Positions 16,376-25,274 are shown, counted from the first letter of the stretch. The stretch: 51,536 bases of DNA from Thermodesulfovibrionales bacterium (GCA_030682405.1 JAUXOF010000057.1:1-51536), one strand, 5' to 3'. Notes: generated by a model from the letters alone, not told the origin. Numbers and translations: made by a program.

Positions 16376-16998
16376 TGAAGCATTTCAATCTTGGCAATGT
16401 CTGGGGGCGGGTTGCTTCTGTTGAACTGAAGAAGTCCGAGGGCAAAGGCACGCCCTACATCCAGATACAGGTGGAATGCCCGAACGACCTGCACGGAAAC
16501 ATCAAAACCTACGGACGGCTCTGGGGACAGGGAAAGATAGACGCATTTATGGACTTCCATAAAAAGCACCCCGGCTCGGCGTTCCGCTTCAGGGGGTTCT
16601 TTTCGCAGTATGACGGCGAGGAAGGCATGAGGCTCAGCAACTATACTTTCTTTGAATGGGCCGCATCCGAGGCGAAGGAGTTTCGGGCGACGTTCATTTT
16701 GAAGGGGGAAGTAACCGGCACGGAGTCCCCGCGCGGTGAGGGGAAGCTCTTATTGCATCTTGTGCGGGAGGGGCAGAACGGCCACGCGGACACTATTGAA
16801 GACTTCGTTGTTTATACGGCGACGGCTGAGGAGCTTGACGGCATCGAGGCCGGTCAGATTGTGGAGGTCAAGGGCGTCATCAGGCCCAAGGACAGAGAGG
16901 ATTATTTCGGCGACACCCGAAGCCCGATTAAGCCGTACCTCAAGGAGCTTAAAATTTTAACCGAGACGGCTGAGGAAGCGGTCACAGACCCGTTTTAA
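16375..16998 (+). CDS. SSB-like OB-fold phage protein
   Basis: 207 residues that look like two OB-fold units in a row (about 1-95 and 100-200). Each has a beta-rich pattern such as NVWGRVASVELKKS..TPYIQIQVEC and TFILKGEVTGTE..LLLHLVRE. The acidic C-terminus ending in DPF recalls the acidic protein-interaction tips of single-strand binding proteins. It stands upstream of the primase-helicase, in line with a replication role. This is an inference from pattern and context. Confidence 0.55.
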   Translation: MKHFNLGNVWGRVASVELKKSEGKGTPYIQIQVECPNDLHGNIKTYGRLWGQGKIDAFMDFHKKHPGSAFRFRGFFSQYDGEEGMRLSNYTFFEWAASEAKEFRATFILKGEVTGTESPRGEGKLLLHLVREGQNGHADTIEDFVVYTATAEELDGIEAGQIVEVKGVIRPKDREDYFGDTRSPIKPYLKELKILTETAEEAVTDPF

Positions 16999-17007
16999 GG
17001 AGACACA

Positions 17008-17178
17008 GTGGGCAAATATATCGGTAAGAAAGTATCAATTACATGGCGGTGGCCGGGGTGCTTCCTGACGAGAGATGGCTTTGTCTGGCGGGTAACATGC
17101 GGGGTCTTAATCCTGCAGGCGGACAGCCTTTACGCCATTAAAGAAGAATATATCCTCTCGATACAGGAGGTAGGTTGA
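17008..17178 (+). CDS. Small hypothetical protein (56 aa)
   Basis: GTG 17008 follows TAAGGAGA, and the stop abuts the next ATG at 17179. The product is rich in Trp and beta-branched residues (ITWRWPGCFL, FVWRVTCGVLIL), compatible with a small beta-barrel. No family recognised. Confidence 0.55.
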   Translation: MGKYIGKKVSITWRWPGCFLTRDGFVWRVTCGVLILQADSLYAIKEEYILSIQEVG

Positions 17179-17670
17179 ATGGCTTATTCATGGCATAAGG
17201 AATATCTTGACACGATGCTCCAGCCCGCCCTCGATGCCTGCCCTGTCGGGCTTGAAGAGCTTTGGGAGGCCGTGGGGCCTAAGCACCCGGAGGCCCACAA
17301 GAAATACCTCTCAGCCTCGGAAAAGCTCGATGCCCTCTTTGGGGACTCCACGCCGGAGGGCATGGAGGAGTTCAAGACGGCGGTGAAGGTCAAGCGTGAC
17401 GCCATACTTTGGGCGGTGGAAAAATACACGGAGCTTGAGGCTGAAAAGCTCCCTGTGGCCGTGAAGCTCCACTCGAAGCTTCTTGGTAAGGATGTTTGGT
17501 TGAGGCTCAACACGCCTCTTAGCCCACTTCCAGAGGATGGAATCGTTGTTTATACGCAGGCGGAGGTCACGGAGCTTATGAAACTCGGGCGCGAGGGCGT
17601 CCCTGTTATTCATCGGGTCAAGGAAATCTTTGAGGGAAGCCAAGTCATTGAGGTGAATGTTGGGGCTTGA
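17179..17670 (+). CDS. Hypothetical phage protein
   Basis: 163 residues. The N-terminal two thirds is helical (about 1-95) and the C-terminal third is mixed, with TPLSPLPEDGIVVYTQAEVTEL. No catalytic motif or known family seen. The GGAGGT ribosome binding site precedes ATG 17179 directly after the stop of the previous small gene. Confidence 0.6.
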   Translation: MAYSWHKEYLDTMLQPALDACPVGLEELWEAVGPKHPEAHKKYLSASEKLDALFGDSTPEGMEEFKTAVKVKRDAILWAVEKYTELEAEKLPVAVKLHSKLLGKDVWLRLNTPLSPLPEDGIVVYTQAEVTELMKLGREGVPVIHRVKEIFEGSQVIEVNVGA

Positions 17671-17794
17671 AATTATCTTTGAATATACCTGCCCCGGTTG
17701 CGGGGCGCTTGTCAGGACGAACACAATGGTAGGGCACGTCCGGCTCTCGGACGTGGTTTTCACATGCCATGAATGTGCGAAGGAGGCAACTTGA
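17657..17794 (+). CDS. Small zinc-ribbon protein (45 aa)
   Basis: Overlaps the end of the preceding gene. CPGC (residues 12-15) and CHEC (residues 37-40) form a four-cysteine zinc ribbon. It ends in AAGGAGGCAACTTGA, which at the same time provides the ribosome binding site and TTG start of the next gene. Confidence 0.6.
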   Translation: MLGLEIIFEYTCPGCGALVRTNTMVGHVRLSDVVFTCHECAKEAT

Positions 17795-17985
17795 GAATAG
17801 AGGTAAATTGTTCTCGCAGTCCCGATGGACATCAATTGGAAGAGCGTTCACAGAAACGGCAAACCCCCGAACAGCTTTGGTGCGGCGTGTGGAAGGACTG
17901 CGTTTTCGGTTGCGGTTATTCCGTGCTTGAGCCAAGCGAAGCACTCAAAGAGCAGATAGGTTTAAAGGAGGAATCATGCTCATAA
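17791..17985 (+). CDS. Small cysteine-containing hypothetical protein
   Basis: 64 residues from TTG 17791, preferred over ATG 17773 because AAGGAGG stands at the right distance. Cys at CSRS, WCGVW, DCVFGCGY and the C-terminal SCS suggest metal binding or disulfides. The family is unknown. The 3' end carries the AAAGGAGG site for the kinase gene that overlaps it. Confidence 0.5.
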   Translation: MRIEVNCSRSPDGHQLEERSQKRQTPEQLWCGVWKDCVFGCGYSVLEPSEALKEQIGLKEESCS

Positions 17986-18542
17986 TCGGATTAGCAGGCA
18001 GGGCCGGCAGCGGGAAGACCGCTGCGGCGAAGCACCTTGAGGAAAAGTTCGGGTTCAGGCGGGTCTCAATAGCCATGCCCATAAAGGAGGCGGCCATACA
18101 GTTTTTCGGATGCACACACGAGGAGGTCTACGAGACTAAGCCTCCCCATGTGCGGACGATTATGCAGGGTCTCGGAATGTTCGTGCGAGAATTAAAGCGG
18201 AGTTTTTGGCTTGAGAGACTTCCTTTTTATAATGAACGCCTAAAAAAGAGGAGACTTCCATTTAACGTCAATTGGGTGATAGACGATTTGAGGCTCAAGG
18301 ACGAGGCACAGGTTTTGAAAACAGATTACGATGCCATCCTTGTCAAAATCATATGCCCGGACGCTCCGGTTGACCACATGCTCACCGATGAGCAGAAGGC
18401 GCACCCCACGGAGGCCGAGGTTGACAGCATCGAGGCGGACTATATCATCAACCTGCCTTACGGCAACGTGGGGAGGCTTAAGGAGGAGATAGAGGCGATT
18501 GCCTCCAAACACATCCCCCGGCCTATGGGGGTGAAGGAATGA
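17976..18542 (+). CDS. P-loop nucleotide kinase, likely deoxynucleoside monophosphate kinase
   Basis: 188 residues with the P-loop LAGRAGSGKT (residues 6-15) and an early RVSIAMPIKEAA segment. WVIDDLRLKDEAQVL, an Asp-Arg region seen in phage dNMP kinases and related P-loop kinases, follows in the middle. The product would phosphorylate dNMPs for phage DNA synthesis. The assignment rests on motif pattern and phage context, not on a unique signature. Overlaps its neighbours by short ATGA-type junctions. Confidence 0.7.
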   Translation: MLIIGLAGRAGSGKTAAAKHLEEKFGFRRVSIAMPIKEAAIQFFGCTHEEVYETKPPHVRTIMQGLGMFVRELKRSFWLERLPFYNERLKKRRLPFNVNWVIDDLRLKDEAQVLKTDYDAILVKIICPDAPVDHMLTDEQKAHPTEAEVDSIEADYIINLPYGNVGRLKEEIEAIASKHIPRPMGVKE

Positions 18543-19003
18543 GGACTTATCTAAAGTATTTCGTCTATGTTGTGCGGCACAAGCTCTGGGTGCTTATCGA
18601 GTGCTGGAAGGTCGGTCTTTTCTGGCAAGGTATTACTCATGATTTAAGCAAGTTTCTACCGAGTGAATTTTTCCCTTATGCTCGGTATTTTTATGGCTTC
18701 AAGATTGTAGCAGTAAAAACCAAGAATGATTTTAACCGTGCTTGGGGTTTTCATCAAGAACGCAATCCCCACCATTGGGAGTATTGGACTGGGCAAAACG
18801 TAGACGGTGGAGCAACTCTCGAAATGCACCATAAATATATCAAGGAAATGATTGCCGATTGGAGGGGTGCGGGAATGGCTATCCACGGAAAAGACGATTC
18901 GCTTGAGTTTTATATGAAAAATAAAAAGAGAATTATTTTGGGAGACCTCACACGTCGGCACGTTGAGAGATTACTGGGTGTTCACGAAGAGGGGGAAGCA
19001 TGA
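18539..19003 (+). CDS. DUF5662-like phage protein
   Basis: 154 residues with HDLSKFLPSEFFPYARYF in the first third and HQERNPHHWEYW plus EMHHKYIKEMIADW later. This His/Asp-rich pattern is typical of the DUF5662 phage family and could bind metal in an HD-like manner. Base composition is clearly more AT-rich than the neighbouring genes, suggesting separate acquisition. Function unknown. Confidence 0.68.
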   Translation: MRTYLKYFVYVVRHKLWVLIECWKVGLFWQGITHDLSKFLPSEFFPYARYFYGFKIVAVKTKNDFNRAWGFHQERNPHHWEYWTGQNVDGGATLEMHHKYIKEMIADWRGAGMAIHGKDDSLEFYMKNKKRIILGDLTRRHVERLLGVHEEGEA

Positions 19004-19072
19004 AGAACGCACACATCCTAAGCCTCCGCTTGGCAAGGTGCAGGGCGAGATTTGGCACACTTTAGCGAATAA

Positions 19073-19198
19073 GACTACAAGCCATGGATTATCTCAGTGC
19101 ATACGGAGGGCGAACGAATATTTATTGTCGATTCTGTTTCGCTTAAAGAAGTCGAGTTGACAGAAGACGTTTTAAGGCGTCTTTCGGGGGATAGGTAG
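19073..19198 (+). pseudogene. Coding-like stretch without start, probably frame-broken small gene
   Basis: The frame from 19073 reads DYKPWIISVHTEGERIFIVD and continues through a charged helix to TAG at 19196-19198. It looks like real protein, but it begins immediately after a stop and has no good start. A different frame upstream (PPLGKVQGEIWHTLANK) runs into it. A one-base slip near 19070 would join the two. Either a decayed gene or a sequence error. Confidence 0.35.
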
Positions 19199-19200
19199 GT

Positions 19201-19437
19201 ATGGGACAGGGCGAGAAAACGTCAATACGGGCTTCCGGTGAGGCCGATTTGTGTCTGCCGAAAAATAAAGAGGGCACATGCTCGCATTTATGGGGGATGG
19301 AGGATGTCTGCAAGCGGAAATGCTGCCTCGGTTGCGACAATCTCCCTTGCGGTATCGGTAATGGCTGTAATAGCCGATGCTCAACGGCGGCGGAGAAGCT
19401 TTTGGCCCTGACAGCCGAGAAACTTATAAGGAGATGA
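19201..19437 (+). CDS. Cysteine-rich small protein
   Basis: 78 residues with nine cysteines, eight of them between residues 27 and 60 (CSHLWGMEDVCKRKCCLGCD, then C..C..C). A compact zinc-binding fold is likely. Its stop (TGA) overlaps the ribosome binding site and abuts the TTG start of the primase gene, so the two are probably coupled. No family recognised. Confidence 0.6.
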   Translation: MGQGEKTSIRASGEADLCLPKNKEGTCSHLWGMEDVCKRKCCLGCDNLPCGIGNGCNSRCSTAAEKLLALTAEKLIRR

Positions 19438-22400
19438 TTGACTAACGATTTCGAGAGGGTGAAAGAGGCGTTGCCGGAGCTGAGGCTCATCATCGAGCGT
19501 GAGACCGGGCTTAAGATGAAGGGGCCGCACCTCGAGGCCTGCCCGTTCTGCGGCCACAAGGACTGTTTTTCTATTCATGAGCAGGGCTATAAGTGCTTCT
19601 CCTGCGACGCCCACGGCGACGCCTTCACATTCATCGAGACATACCGCAAGGTGGACAAGGCCGAGGCCCTGAAGGTCTGCGCGGAGGTGGCGGGGATTGA
19701 GCTGGCGCCTCGCAAGGACATGCCCGAAAGGCAGGAGAGCCTTCAGGAGCGGATTTACCGCCTCGCCTCGGTCTACTACCATGAGCGAATGCTCGCCAGC
19801 GACATCGGTAGGGAATGGTTCATCAAACAGCGCGGTCACTCCCTTGACACCCTCAAGAAGCTCCGGGCGGGATGGGCGGACGGGGGACTTCTCGCTCATT
19901 TCAAGGAGCAGGGCATCGAAGCCGCGGACGTCCTCAAGTACGGCCTTGCCAATGAAAAAGGCAATGATTATTTCTGGAAAAAAGACGTGGCTGTTTTCCC
20001 TGTGCTCGACCATGCCGGCACGGTAATTTCTTTCACGGCCAAAGACCCGATAAAGGAGATGAAAAATACTCAGCTAAAAGGTCAGAAAAAGAAATGGTTC
20101 CTCAATTATAAGGCTCTCGGCAAGTATCAGGAGCTGTTCGTCGTGGAGGGGGAAAACGACGTGGCAAGCCTCTTTGACGTCGGGCATGAGAACGTCGTGG
20201 GCACAGCGGGGGCTCCGGGAGCCGAGCAGCCCACGCTCATAAAAAACTTCTGCTCTGGCCAGACGGTTTATTTGTGGTTCGACAGGGACAAGCAGAAAAA
20301 GCCCTTTGACCCTGAGCATCTTAACGGGGACGGAGGGCCGCACCACATCCGTTTTATTCTTCGGCATCTTGGCGAAAGCAACGTCACGGCGAAGGTCATC
20401 ACGCATCCGGGAGAGGCAAAGGACCCTGACGAGTTCATTCAGGGACTCCTGAGGGGCGGCATGACGCCTCAGGCCGTGCGCCAGAAGCTGAAGGAGCTTA
20501 AAGGAGAGGCCCTGACGCCGCTTGAATGGGAGATAGAGGAGCTTAAGGCCATACCGGAGACGAAAGACCGGCTCTCGGCGTTTAAGGCCCGGAAACTGCA
20601 CGTGGCGATACAGGCGGTCACGTCCACCGCCGACCAAGAGGTTTACACTGACCTTGCGGCCAAGGCTATAGGAGTGAGCGTAAAGGCCGTTGAGGAGCTT
20701 ATATCAAGCGCTGTTGACCTTTATGGAAACTTGCTTGAAATCTACAGAGACGAAGGCGGGCTAAAAAAAGCAGAGCCTTACAGCCTCGCAAAACACATTT
20801 ACGGCTGGTTCACAAACGGGGCGAGCGCAAAGTTCTTTAAAACGCCGGACAAGAAGTGCTGGCTTTTCTACCAAAGAAAAAACGTCCAAATCGGGAATAA
20901 CTTAGACTTCAACACCCTGATGCTCAGGCTCACACCGCCGCTAAACGCCATTGAGAAGCCCGGCTCCACCGTCTGGTACTACCTTGAGCACCTTTGCAAT
21001 CTGCACGGCGAGCCGGTGGACCTGATGAGCTGGCTATACACCGACCGCGAGAAGGACATCATCTATATAAATCTTAATTCCGGCCATAATAAAATCCTTC
21101 GCATCGCGCCCGACGAGCCGCCGCAGATGATTGACAACGGCACGAACGAACACGCCGTGCTTTTAAGCTCCTCGCCTCAAATCCGCTCGTTCGAGTATTT
21201 AAACCAGCAAGGCGAAGGCGAAGCCGAAGGCTTTCGCGCTATGAAATCGCTCCTCATGGACACCTCGCCATGCGAAGGGCCGCAAAGGTACTTCCTATTG
21301 TGCTGGACAATCTCCACGTTCCTCATGAACTATCAAACCGACCGGGGGCTGCTACAAATCATCGGGTCCTCGAGCACGGGAAAGTCGAAGGTGGCCGAGC
21401 GCATCTCACAGTTGCTTTACGGCGAGAGCTTCATCGGGAAAGGCACGGGCGCGGCTGAGACGAGAGTGGCCGTGAGCAACCCGGTCCTATTCCTCGACAA
21501 CTTAGAAAACAGAAACCTCACACAGGGCACGGTGGATTTCCTTCTGTTCGTGGCCAACAGCGCCCACAAACCGAAGGCAAAAAGCGGCTCTGACACTGAC
21601 GTTCTCTATCAGAAGCTTAATACGATGGGGGTCATCACCTCTATCGAGGAGTTCCCGGGCCGGCTGCCGGAACTAATCAACAGGACATTCCCTCTCATTT
21701 TGGAAACTCAATACAAGCAGACCGGCTACATGCATGACGAGACGATGAGGGCGATTCTGAAAAAGCGAAACGCCATGCTCTCGGCGATTTTCGGGATGCT
21801 CGCAAAGGACACCCTGCCGCGGCTGGCCGAAAGGGCCGACTGGTCTAAGTTCCTCTCGACCCGTTTTCCGGGACATAACAAGGAAAGGAACAACGAGCAT
21901 ATCTGCACGATGCTCCTAATCTTAGAGGGGCTGCTCAAGCACCTGCCGTTTCACGCCAAGGGCGGGGCCGTGCCCGTTAAGAAACAGGCCGAGGAAATCC
22001 TTGAGCACTGGATACGGTATCAGGAAGAGCATGCCCGGCAAACGGCCTTAAGCTCGAACACGCTCCTTACCCTGCTTGACGGGCTGGCCAGAGAGGTGTG
22101 CGTGAAAATCAGGGGCATCCCGAGGGAGAAGGCGCTTGAGTATCAGGACCACCCTGAGTTCAGCCCGCACCCTGAGATGAAAGAGGAGGTAAGGGTTAAG
22201 GTCTACGACGACCCCGAGTACATGGAGAGGTTCTTCCTCTCTGAGCCGAAGGACGAGGTAAGCGAGGACGAGGACGAGTTCAGCGAGAGCATCCAGAGGT
22301 TTGAGTTCATAGCGACGGCCGCCGAGCTGCACACCCTCCTGAACCGCTACTGCGCGGCCCAGCACACACGGAACCCATATGAAAACCCTAACGCCTTGGG

Positions 22401-22542
22401 CGCGAGGATGTCGAACGACAGGGATGTCCTTGAAAAGGGAGGCTGGAGCTTTATCAATAGAAAAGACGGCCAGGCATTCTATAAAAAAGTAGGGGGACAC
22501 CGGTACTGGCGGCTCTCAAAGAAGATGAGGGCGGGACGATGA
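19438..22542 (+). CDS. Primase-helicase fusion protein
   Basis: 1034-residue replication protein with TTG start behind ATAAGGAG. The N-terminal CHC2-type zinc-binding primase domain has CPFC (35-38) and CFSC (53-56). A TOPRIM catalytic domain follows (about 230-330) with E238 in FVVEGENDVAS and the acidic DRD at 282-284. The C-terminal half is a P-loop ATPase with Walker A GSSSTGKS at about 641-649 and a Walker B-like VLFLDNLENRN at about 684-690. This is a compact phage priming and unwinding machine. No separate DNA polymerase or MuA/MuB is present in the window, so host replication enzymes are probably recruited. Confidence 0.85.
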   Translation: MTNDFERVKEALPELRLIIERETGLKMKGPHLEACPFCGHKDCFSIHEQGYKCFSCDAHGDAFTFIETYRKVDKAEALKVCAEVAGIELAPRKDMPERQESLQERIYRLASVYYHERMLASDIGREWFIKQRGHSLDTLKKLRAGWADGGLLAHFKEQGIEAADVLKYGLANEKGNDYFWKKDVAVFPVLDHAGTVISFTAKDPIKEMKNTQLKGQKKKWFLNYKALGKYQELFVVEGENDVASLFDVGHENVVGTAGAPGAEQPTLIKNFCSGQTVYLWFDRDKQKKPFDPEHLNGDGGPHHIRFILRHLGESNVTAKVITHPGEAKDPDEFIQGLLRGGMTPQAVRQKLKELKGEALTPLEWEIEELKAIPETKDRLSAFKARKLHVAIQAVTSTADQEVYTDLAAKAIGVSVKAVEELISSAVDLYGNLLEIYRDEGGLKKAEPYSLAKHIYGWFTNGASAKFFKTPDKKCWLFYQRKNVQIGNNLDFNTLMLRLTPPLNAIEKPGSTVWYYLEHLCNLHGEPVDLMSWLYTDREKDIIYINLNSGHNKILRIAPDEPPQMIDNGTNEHAVLLSSSPQIRSFEYLNQQGEGEAEGFRAMKSLLMDTSPCEGPQRYFLLCWTISTFLMNYQTDRGLLQIIGSSSTGKSKVAERISQLLYGESFIGKGTGAAETRVAVSNPVLFLDNLENRNLTQGTVDFLLFVANSAHKPKAKSGSDTDVLYQKLNTMGVITSIEEFPGRLPELINRTFPLILETQYKQTGYMHDETMRAILKKRNAMLSAIFGMLAKDTLPRLAERADWSKFLSTRFPGHNKERNNEHICTMLLILEGLLKHLPFHAKGGAVPVKKQAEEILEHWIRYQEEHARQTALSSNTLLTLLDGLAREVCVKIRGIPREKALEYQDHPEFSPHPEMKEEVRVKVYDDPEYMERFFLSEPKDEVSEDEDEFSESIQRFEFIATAAELHTLLNRYCAAQHTRNPYENPNALGARMSNDRDVLEKGGWSFINRKDGQAFYKKVGGHRYWRLSKKMRAGR

Positions 22543-22718
22543 AGTGTGCGGTAAAAAAGGCCCTAAAAACGGCATATTCTGTAATTATATCAGTAAGTTA
22601 TGCTCTTTTTTTGTTTTTAGGAGACCGATTTAGGATGACCGTAAATTCTACAATGAAGTGCCCAAGTGCCCCTAAAAGATATAACTATATAATTTTAAAG
22701 GTTAATTTATGTATTTAG
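22539..22718 (+). CDS. Doubtful 59-residue ORF after the primase gene
   Basis: Starts at ATG 22539 overlapping the primase stop (ATGA) and contains a hydrophobic stretch (AYSVIISVSYALFLFLG). No independent ribosome binding site, and part of it runs across the iteron repeats. Kept at low confidence because coupling by ATGA is common in this operon. Confidence 0.25.
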   Translation: MKCAVKKALKTAYSVIISVSYALFLFLGDRFRMTVNSTMKCPSAPKRYNYIILKVNLCI

Positions 22719-22860
22719 TTAGGGGCACTATGGGGGGCACTGTGGGGGCACTATGGGGCACTATAGGGGCACTTGAAGTGGGTGTGATTTGTAGTGCCCC
22801 TAAGGTCAAGCCCTCGTTTTTAAAAGGGAAAGCAGGGGTTAGGGGCACTTGGCACTTAGG
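22657..22860. repeat. Iteron-like GGGGCACT array, candidate replication origin
   Basis: The octamer GGGGCACT occurs at 22722, 22734, 22745, 22755, 22766 and 22842. The inverse AGTGCCC(C) is at 22657, 22665 and 22793, and a partial copy is at 22851. The central five are spaced 12, 11, 10 and 11 bp, about one helical turn, so a protein could bind them on one face of the DNA. The array follows the primase-helicase gene directly. Confidence 0.6.
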
Positions 22861-23352
22861 GGCAGGCCTTTTTACCCTCCTGAAATCGGGGAAGGCGGGA
22901 TTACGGCCTGTTGACCGTGAAAAAAAAGACTTGTCTTTAGCTTTAGTTAGGAAAGAAGAAAGGTTGAAGGAAGGATTAAGAGCAAGGGTTTGTGTAAAGG
23001 CTGTGGCAAGTCTCTATCGGGTCTTTTCTTTCATGTGGCTTGGAGCGGACGGAAAAAAGCGGAATGTTAGTAAGTTTCTTACCGCAGGTTGTTATAGAAA
23101 GTGCGGTAAGGGGTCTTTAGGTTCTAAAGGAATCAAGGGGTTAGAAGGGATAGGGTTTATGAATAGTGCGGTAAGGATTGAGACGGACAGGGTTTTAGGG
23201 TGTCTGAGGACTGGTCAGGGAACCCCCCCCTTGAAAAATATGGGAGGTTTTGAGCGGTTTGTTCCCCTATCACCATCTATAATTTGGTCTATATTCCAAG
23301 GCGTTTTTGAAGCTTTTAAGGGTTCTTTTGGCAGTCTGAGGCTTTTCGAAAA
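22861..23352. other. Repeat-bearing stretch without a confident gene
   Basis: An ORF is open across 22709-23377, but its product is a low-complexity Gly/Ser/Lys sequence whose start lies in the iterons, so I do not call it. The nonamer TGCGGTAAG occurs at 23102 and 23167, with the inverse CTTACCGCA at 23078 and a near copy at 22547. The region is richer in A+T than its neighbours, compatible with an origin. Confidence 0.4.
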
Positions 23353-24291
23353 GTGGGGGGGCCGGGGGGAGTGCTGACCACAGGGCATATGTGTTGCGGC
23401 GCCGGGGGTGATGTCCTCGGCGCGTCCCTCGCCGGCGCGAAACCTCTTTGGGCGTTCGACCTTAATTTTGCCGCCTTCAAAACCGCGTGGGCCAATTTTC
23501 CGGGCATCCCTTTTCAGGCAGATATCAGGGGTTTCTCTCCGCCGTGTTATGTAGATGTTGTTGTCTGCGGCATCCCTTGCCAGCCGTTCACGCGACTCGG
23601 CAAGCGCATGAAGGAAAACGACGAGCGCGACATCTCGGTCGCCGTCGCGTCAGCGGTCAGAAAAGTAAATCCTGCGTGGATTATTTTCGAAAATGTGACC
23701 GAGTATCGAAAAAGCCAAGGCTTTCAAATTCTCAATTCAGAGTTGTCCGCATATAAAATCAACTGGCAAATTCTCAATTTCGCCGATTACGGCATCCCGA
23801 CGACCCGCCGCAGGCTGATAGGCATTGCAAGCAAAGACACCCTGTTAGAATTTCCAGAACCAACGCACACATCGGCTCACGGGCTTTTTGACCAAAAGGC
23901 CCCGTGGGAAAAGTTCAAACACATAAGGAATGGTGACGGCATGAAGCCGGTCTCCTCAAACATTCTGAAGGGAAAATTCAATCGGTCTCGCAGATACGCC
24001 GAAAAAGGGTATGGATTTTCAATGCAGCTTATAGATGACGAGGATGTTATGCCGACGATACTTGGTGTCTTCTGTAATGGGAGTGGTTCAAAGAGCAATG
24101 CGGTTTTCATATATGACAAAGGCGCTTTACGGCATATTTCTTTCAAGGAGGCATACAGGGCTCAAGGGTTTCCCGATGAGTATATTTTCCTCGGCACCGT
24201 GGCGCAAAAATGGCAAATGGTGGCCAACGCTCTCCCCCCGGCAATGGCGCGCGTTCTAATCCAGCATATATCGAGGTCGTCCTCATGTTGA
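23353..24291 (+). CDS. C5 cytosine-specific DNA methyltransferase
   Basis: Transfers methyl groups to cytosine C5, probably protecting phage DNA from restriction. Motif I CCGAGGDVLGA (14-24), catalytic PCQ (75-77) in CGIPCQPF, motif VI ENV (113-115), motif VIII-type YGIPTTRRR (about 146-154), motif IX/X with ISFKEAYRAQGFP and QMVANALPPAMA. The whole set in 312 residues suggests an intact enzyme. Start uncertain: GTG 23353, GTG 23371 or ATG 23389. No partner endonuclease is adjacent, so it is an orphan methyltransferase. Confidence 0.9.
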   Translation: MGGPGGVLTTGHMCCGAGGDVLGASLAGAKPLWAFDLNFAAFKTAWANFPGIPFQADIRGFSPPCYVDVVVCGIPCQPFTRLGKRMKENDERDISVAVASAVRKVNPAWIIFENVTEYRKSQGFQILNSELSAYKINWQILNFADYGIPTTRRRLIGIASKDTLLEFPEPTHTSAHGLFDQKAPWEKFKHIRNGDGMKPVSSNILKGKFNRSRRYAEKGYGFSMQLIDDEDVMPTILGVFCNGSGSKSNAVFIYDKGALRHISFKEAYRAQGFPDEYIFLGTVAQKWQMVANALPPAMARVLIQHISRSSSC

Positions 24292-25274
24292 CCCACCTTC
24301 CCGCATTCGAGCGCCATCTTCGGGTGCTGAAGGCACTGTCCGAGGCTTCAGTCTCGGCCTACTCCGCCAAAGTCCGTGAGTTCGCCGGATGGCTTGCCGG
24401 TAACGCCCTGCCCGCCGAGCCCGGCTCCGTCGCCCGGCAAACCGTGGAGAAATATTTTGAATGGTGTTTCTACAGGGGCAACTCAAGCCCCACGCGCCTA
24501 ACAAAACTCATTGCCCTCCAGAGCTTCTTTCGCTATCTTGTCTATGCAGGCGTCATAGAGCGCGACCCGACCGCGGACATCCCCCGCCCCCGTCTCACCC
24601 GGAAGTTCGTCCAGAAGTTCACGCGTGAGGATATCCTCTCAATGTTCCGGCAGTGCGACATCACCTGCGAGAAGGGCCTCAGGGACGCCTGCATCCTCGT
24701 CATGGGGGCCATGATGGGCTTCAGGGCATCCGAGATTAGCTCCCTCTGCTTAAATGACCTCGTGGACGACGGCAAAAACTTAGACGTCCTCATCACGGAG
24801 ACGAAACACCACGCCTCGCGCACGGTCTACCTCTGGAAGGCCCCTGCCCGGCTTCTGAGGCAATACTATCTCGTCCGCCTCGGTCACGGTGCCAAGGGAA
24901 GCGACCCTTTTCTCGTGTCATACAACCACAGCCGCCCGAAAGGGAACCGCCTCACTCATGCCGCGCTTGACGGTCTCCTGAAGGGGCTTGCCAAGAAGGC
25001 CGGCCTCAGGAAATCCACAATTAAACTGCACATGCTCCGTGCGACCCACGCCTCGGACCTCAGGCACATCCGGGGCTACGATACCCCTGCGATTTGCGAG
25101 CGCATGGGCTGGAGTTCTTTAAGCTCCGCCGAGCCGTATTTTCCCGTCCGCGAGCGCGTCCACAAGCAATACAATTCCCTTCACGAGTACTGGATTGATT
25201 TTATAAAAACTTGGAACAAGGAGGCTGAAAATAATGATGACGACGGAGGTGGCGGCGATGGGCAGACGGTCTGA
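24285..25274 (+). CDS. Tyrosine recombinase (XerC/D-like)
   Basis: 329 residues from ATG 24285, which overlaps the methyltransferase stop by 7 bp. It has an N-terminal SAM-like core-binding domain (about 10-95) and a catalytic domain with R147 (MGFRASE), K174 (TETKHH), H249/R252 (HMLRATH), W276 in place of the second histidine (MGWSS) and Y285 (AEPYFPV). The C-terminal tail is acidic/Gly-rich. It is the third tyrosine recombinase of the prophage. It may resolve dimers, invert a segment, or belong to an older mobile element. Confidence 0.87.
   Translation: MLTHLPAFERHLRVLKALSEASVSAYSAKVREFAGWLAGNALPAEPGSVARQTVEKYFEWCFYRGNSSPTRLTKLIALQSFFRYLVYAGVIERDPTADIPRPRLTRKFVQKFTREDILSMFRQCDITCEKGLRDACILVMGAMMGFRASEISSLCLNDLVDDGKNLDVLITETKHHASRTVYLWKAPARLLRQYYLVRLGHGAKGSDPFLVSYNHSRPKGNRLTHAALDGLLKGLAKKAGLRKSTIKLHMLRATHASDLRHIRGYDTPAICERMGWSSLSSAEPYFPVRERVHKQYNSLHEYWIDFIKTWNKEAENNDDDGGGGDGQTV

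Noticed and set aside
22709-23377. A 222-residue ORF across the iteron region
   Set aside because: Its beginning is translated repeat, the product is Gly/Ser/Lys-rich without any domain, and there is no ribosome binding site; better explained as an origin region.
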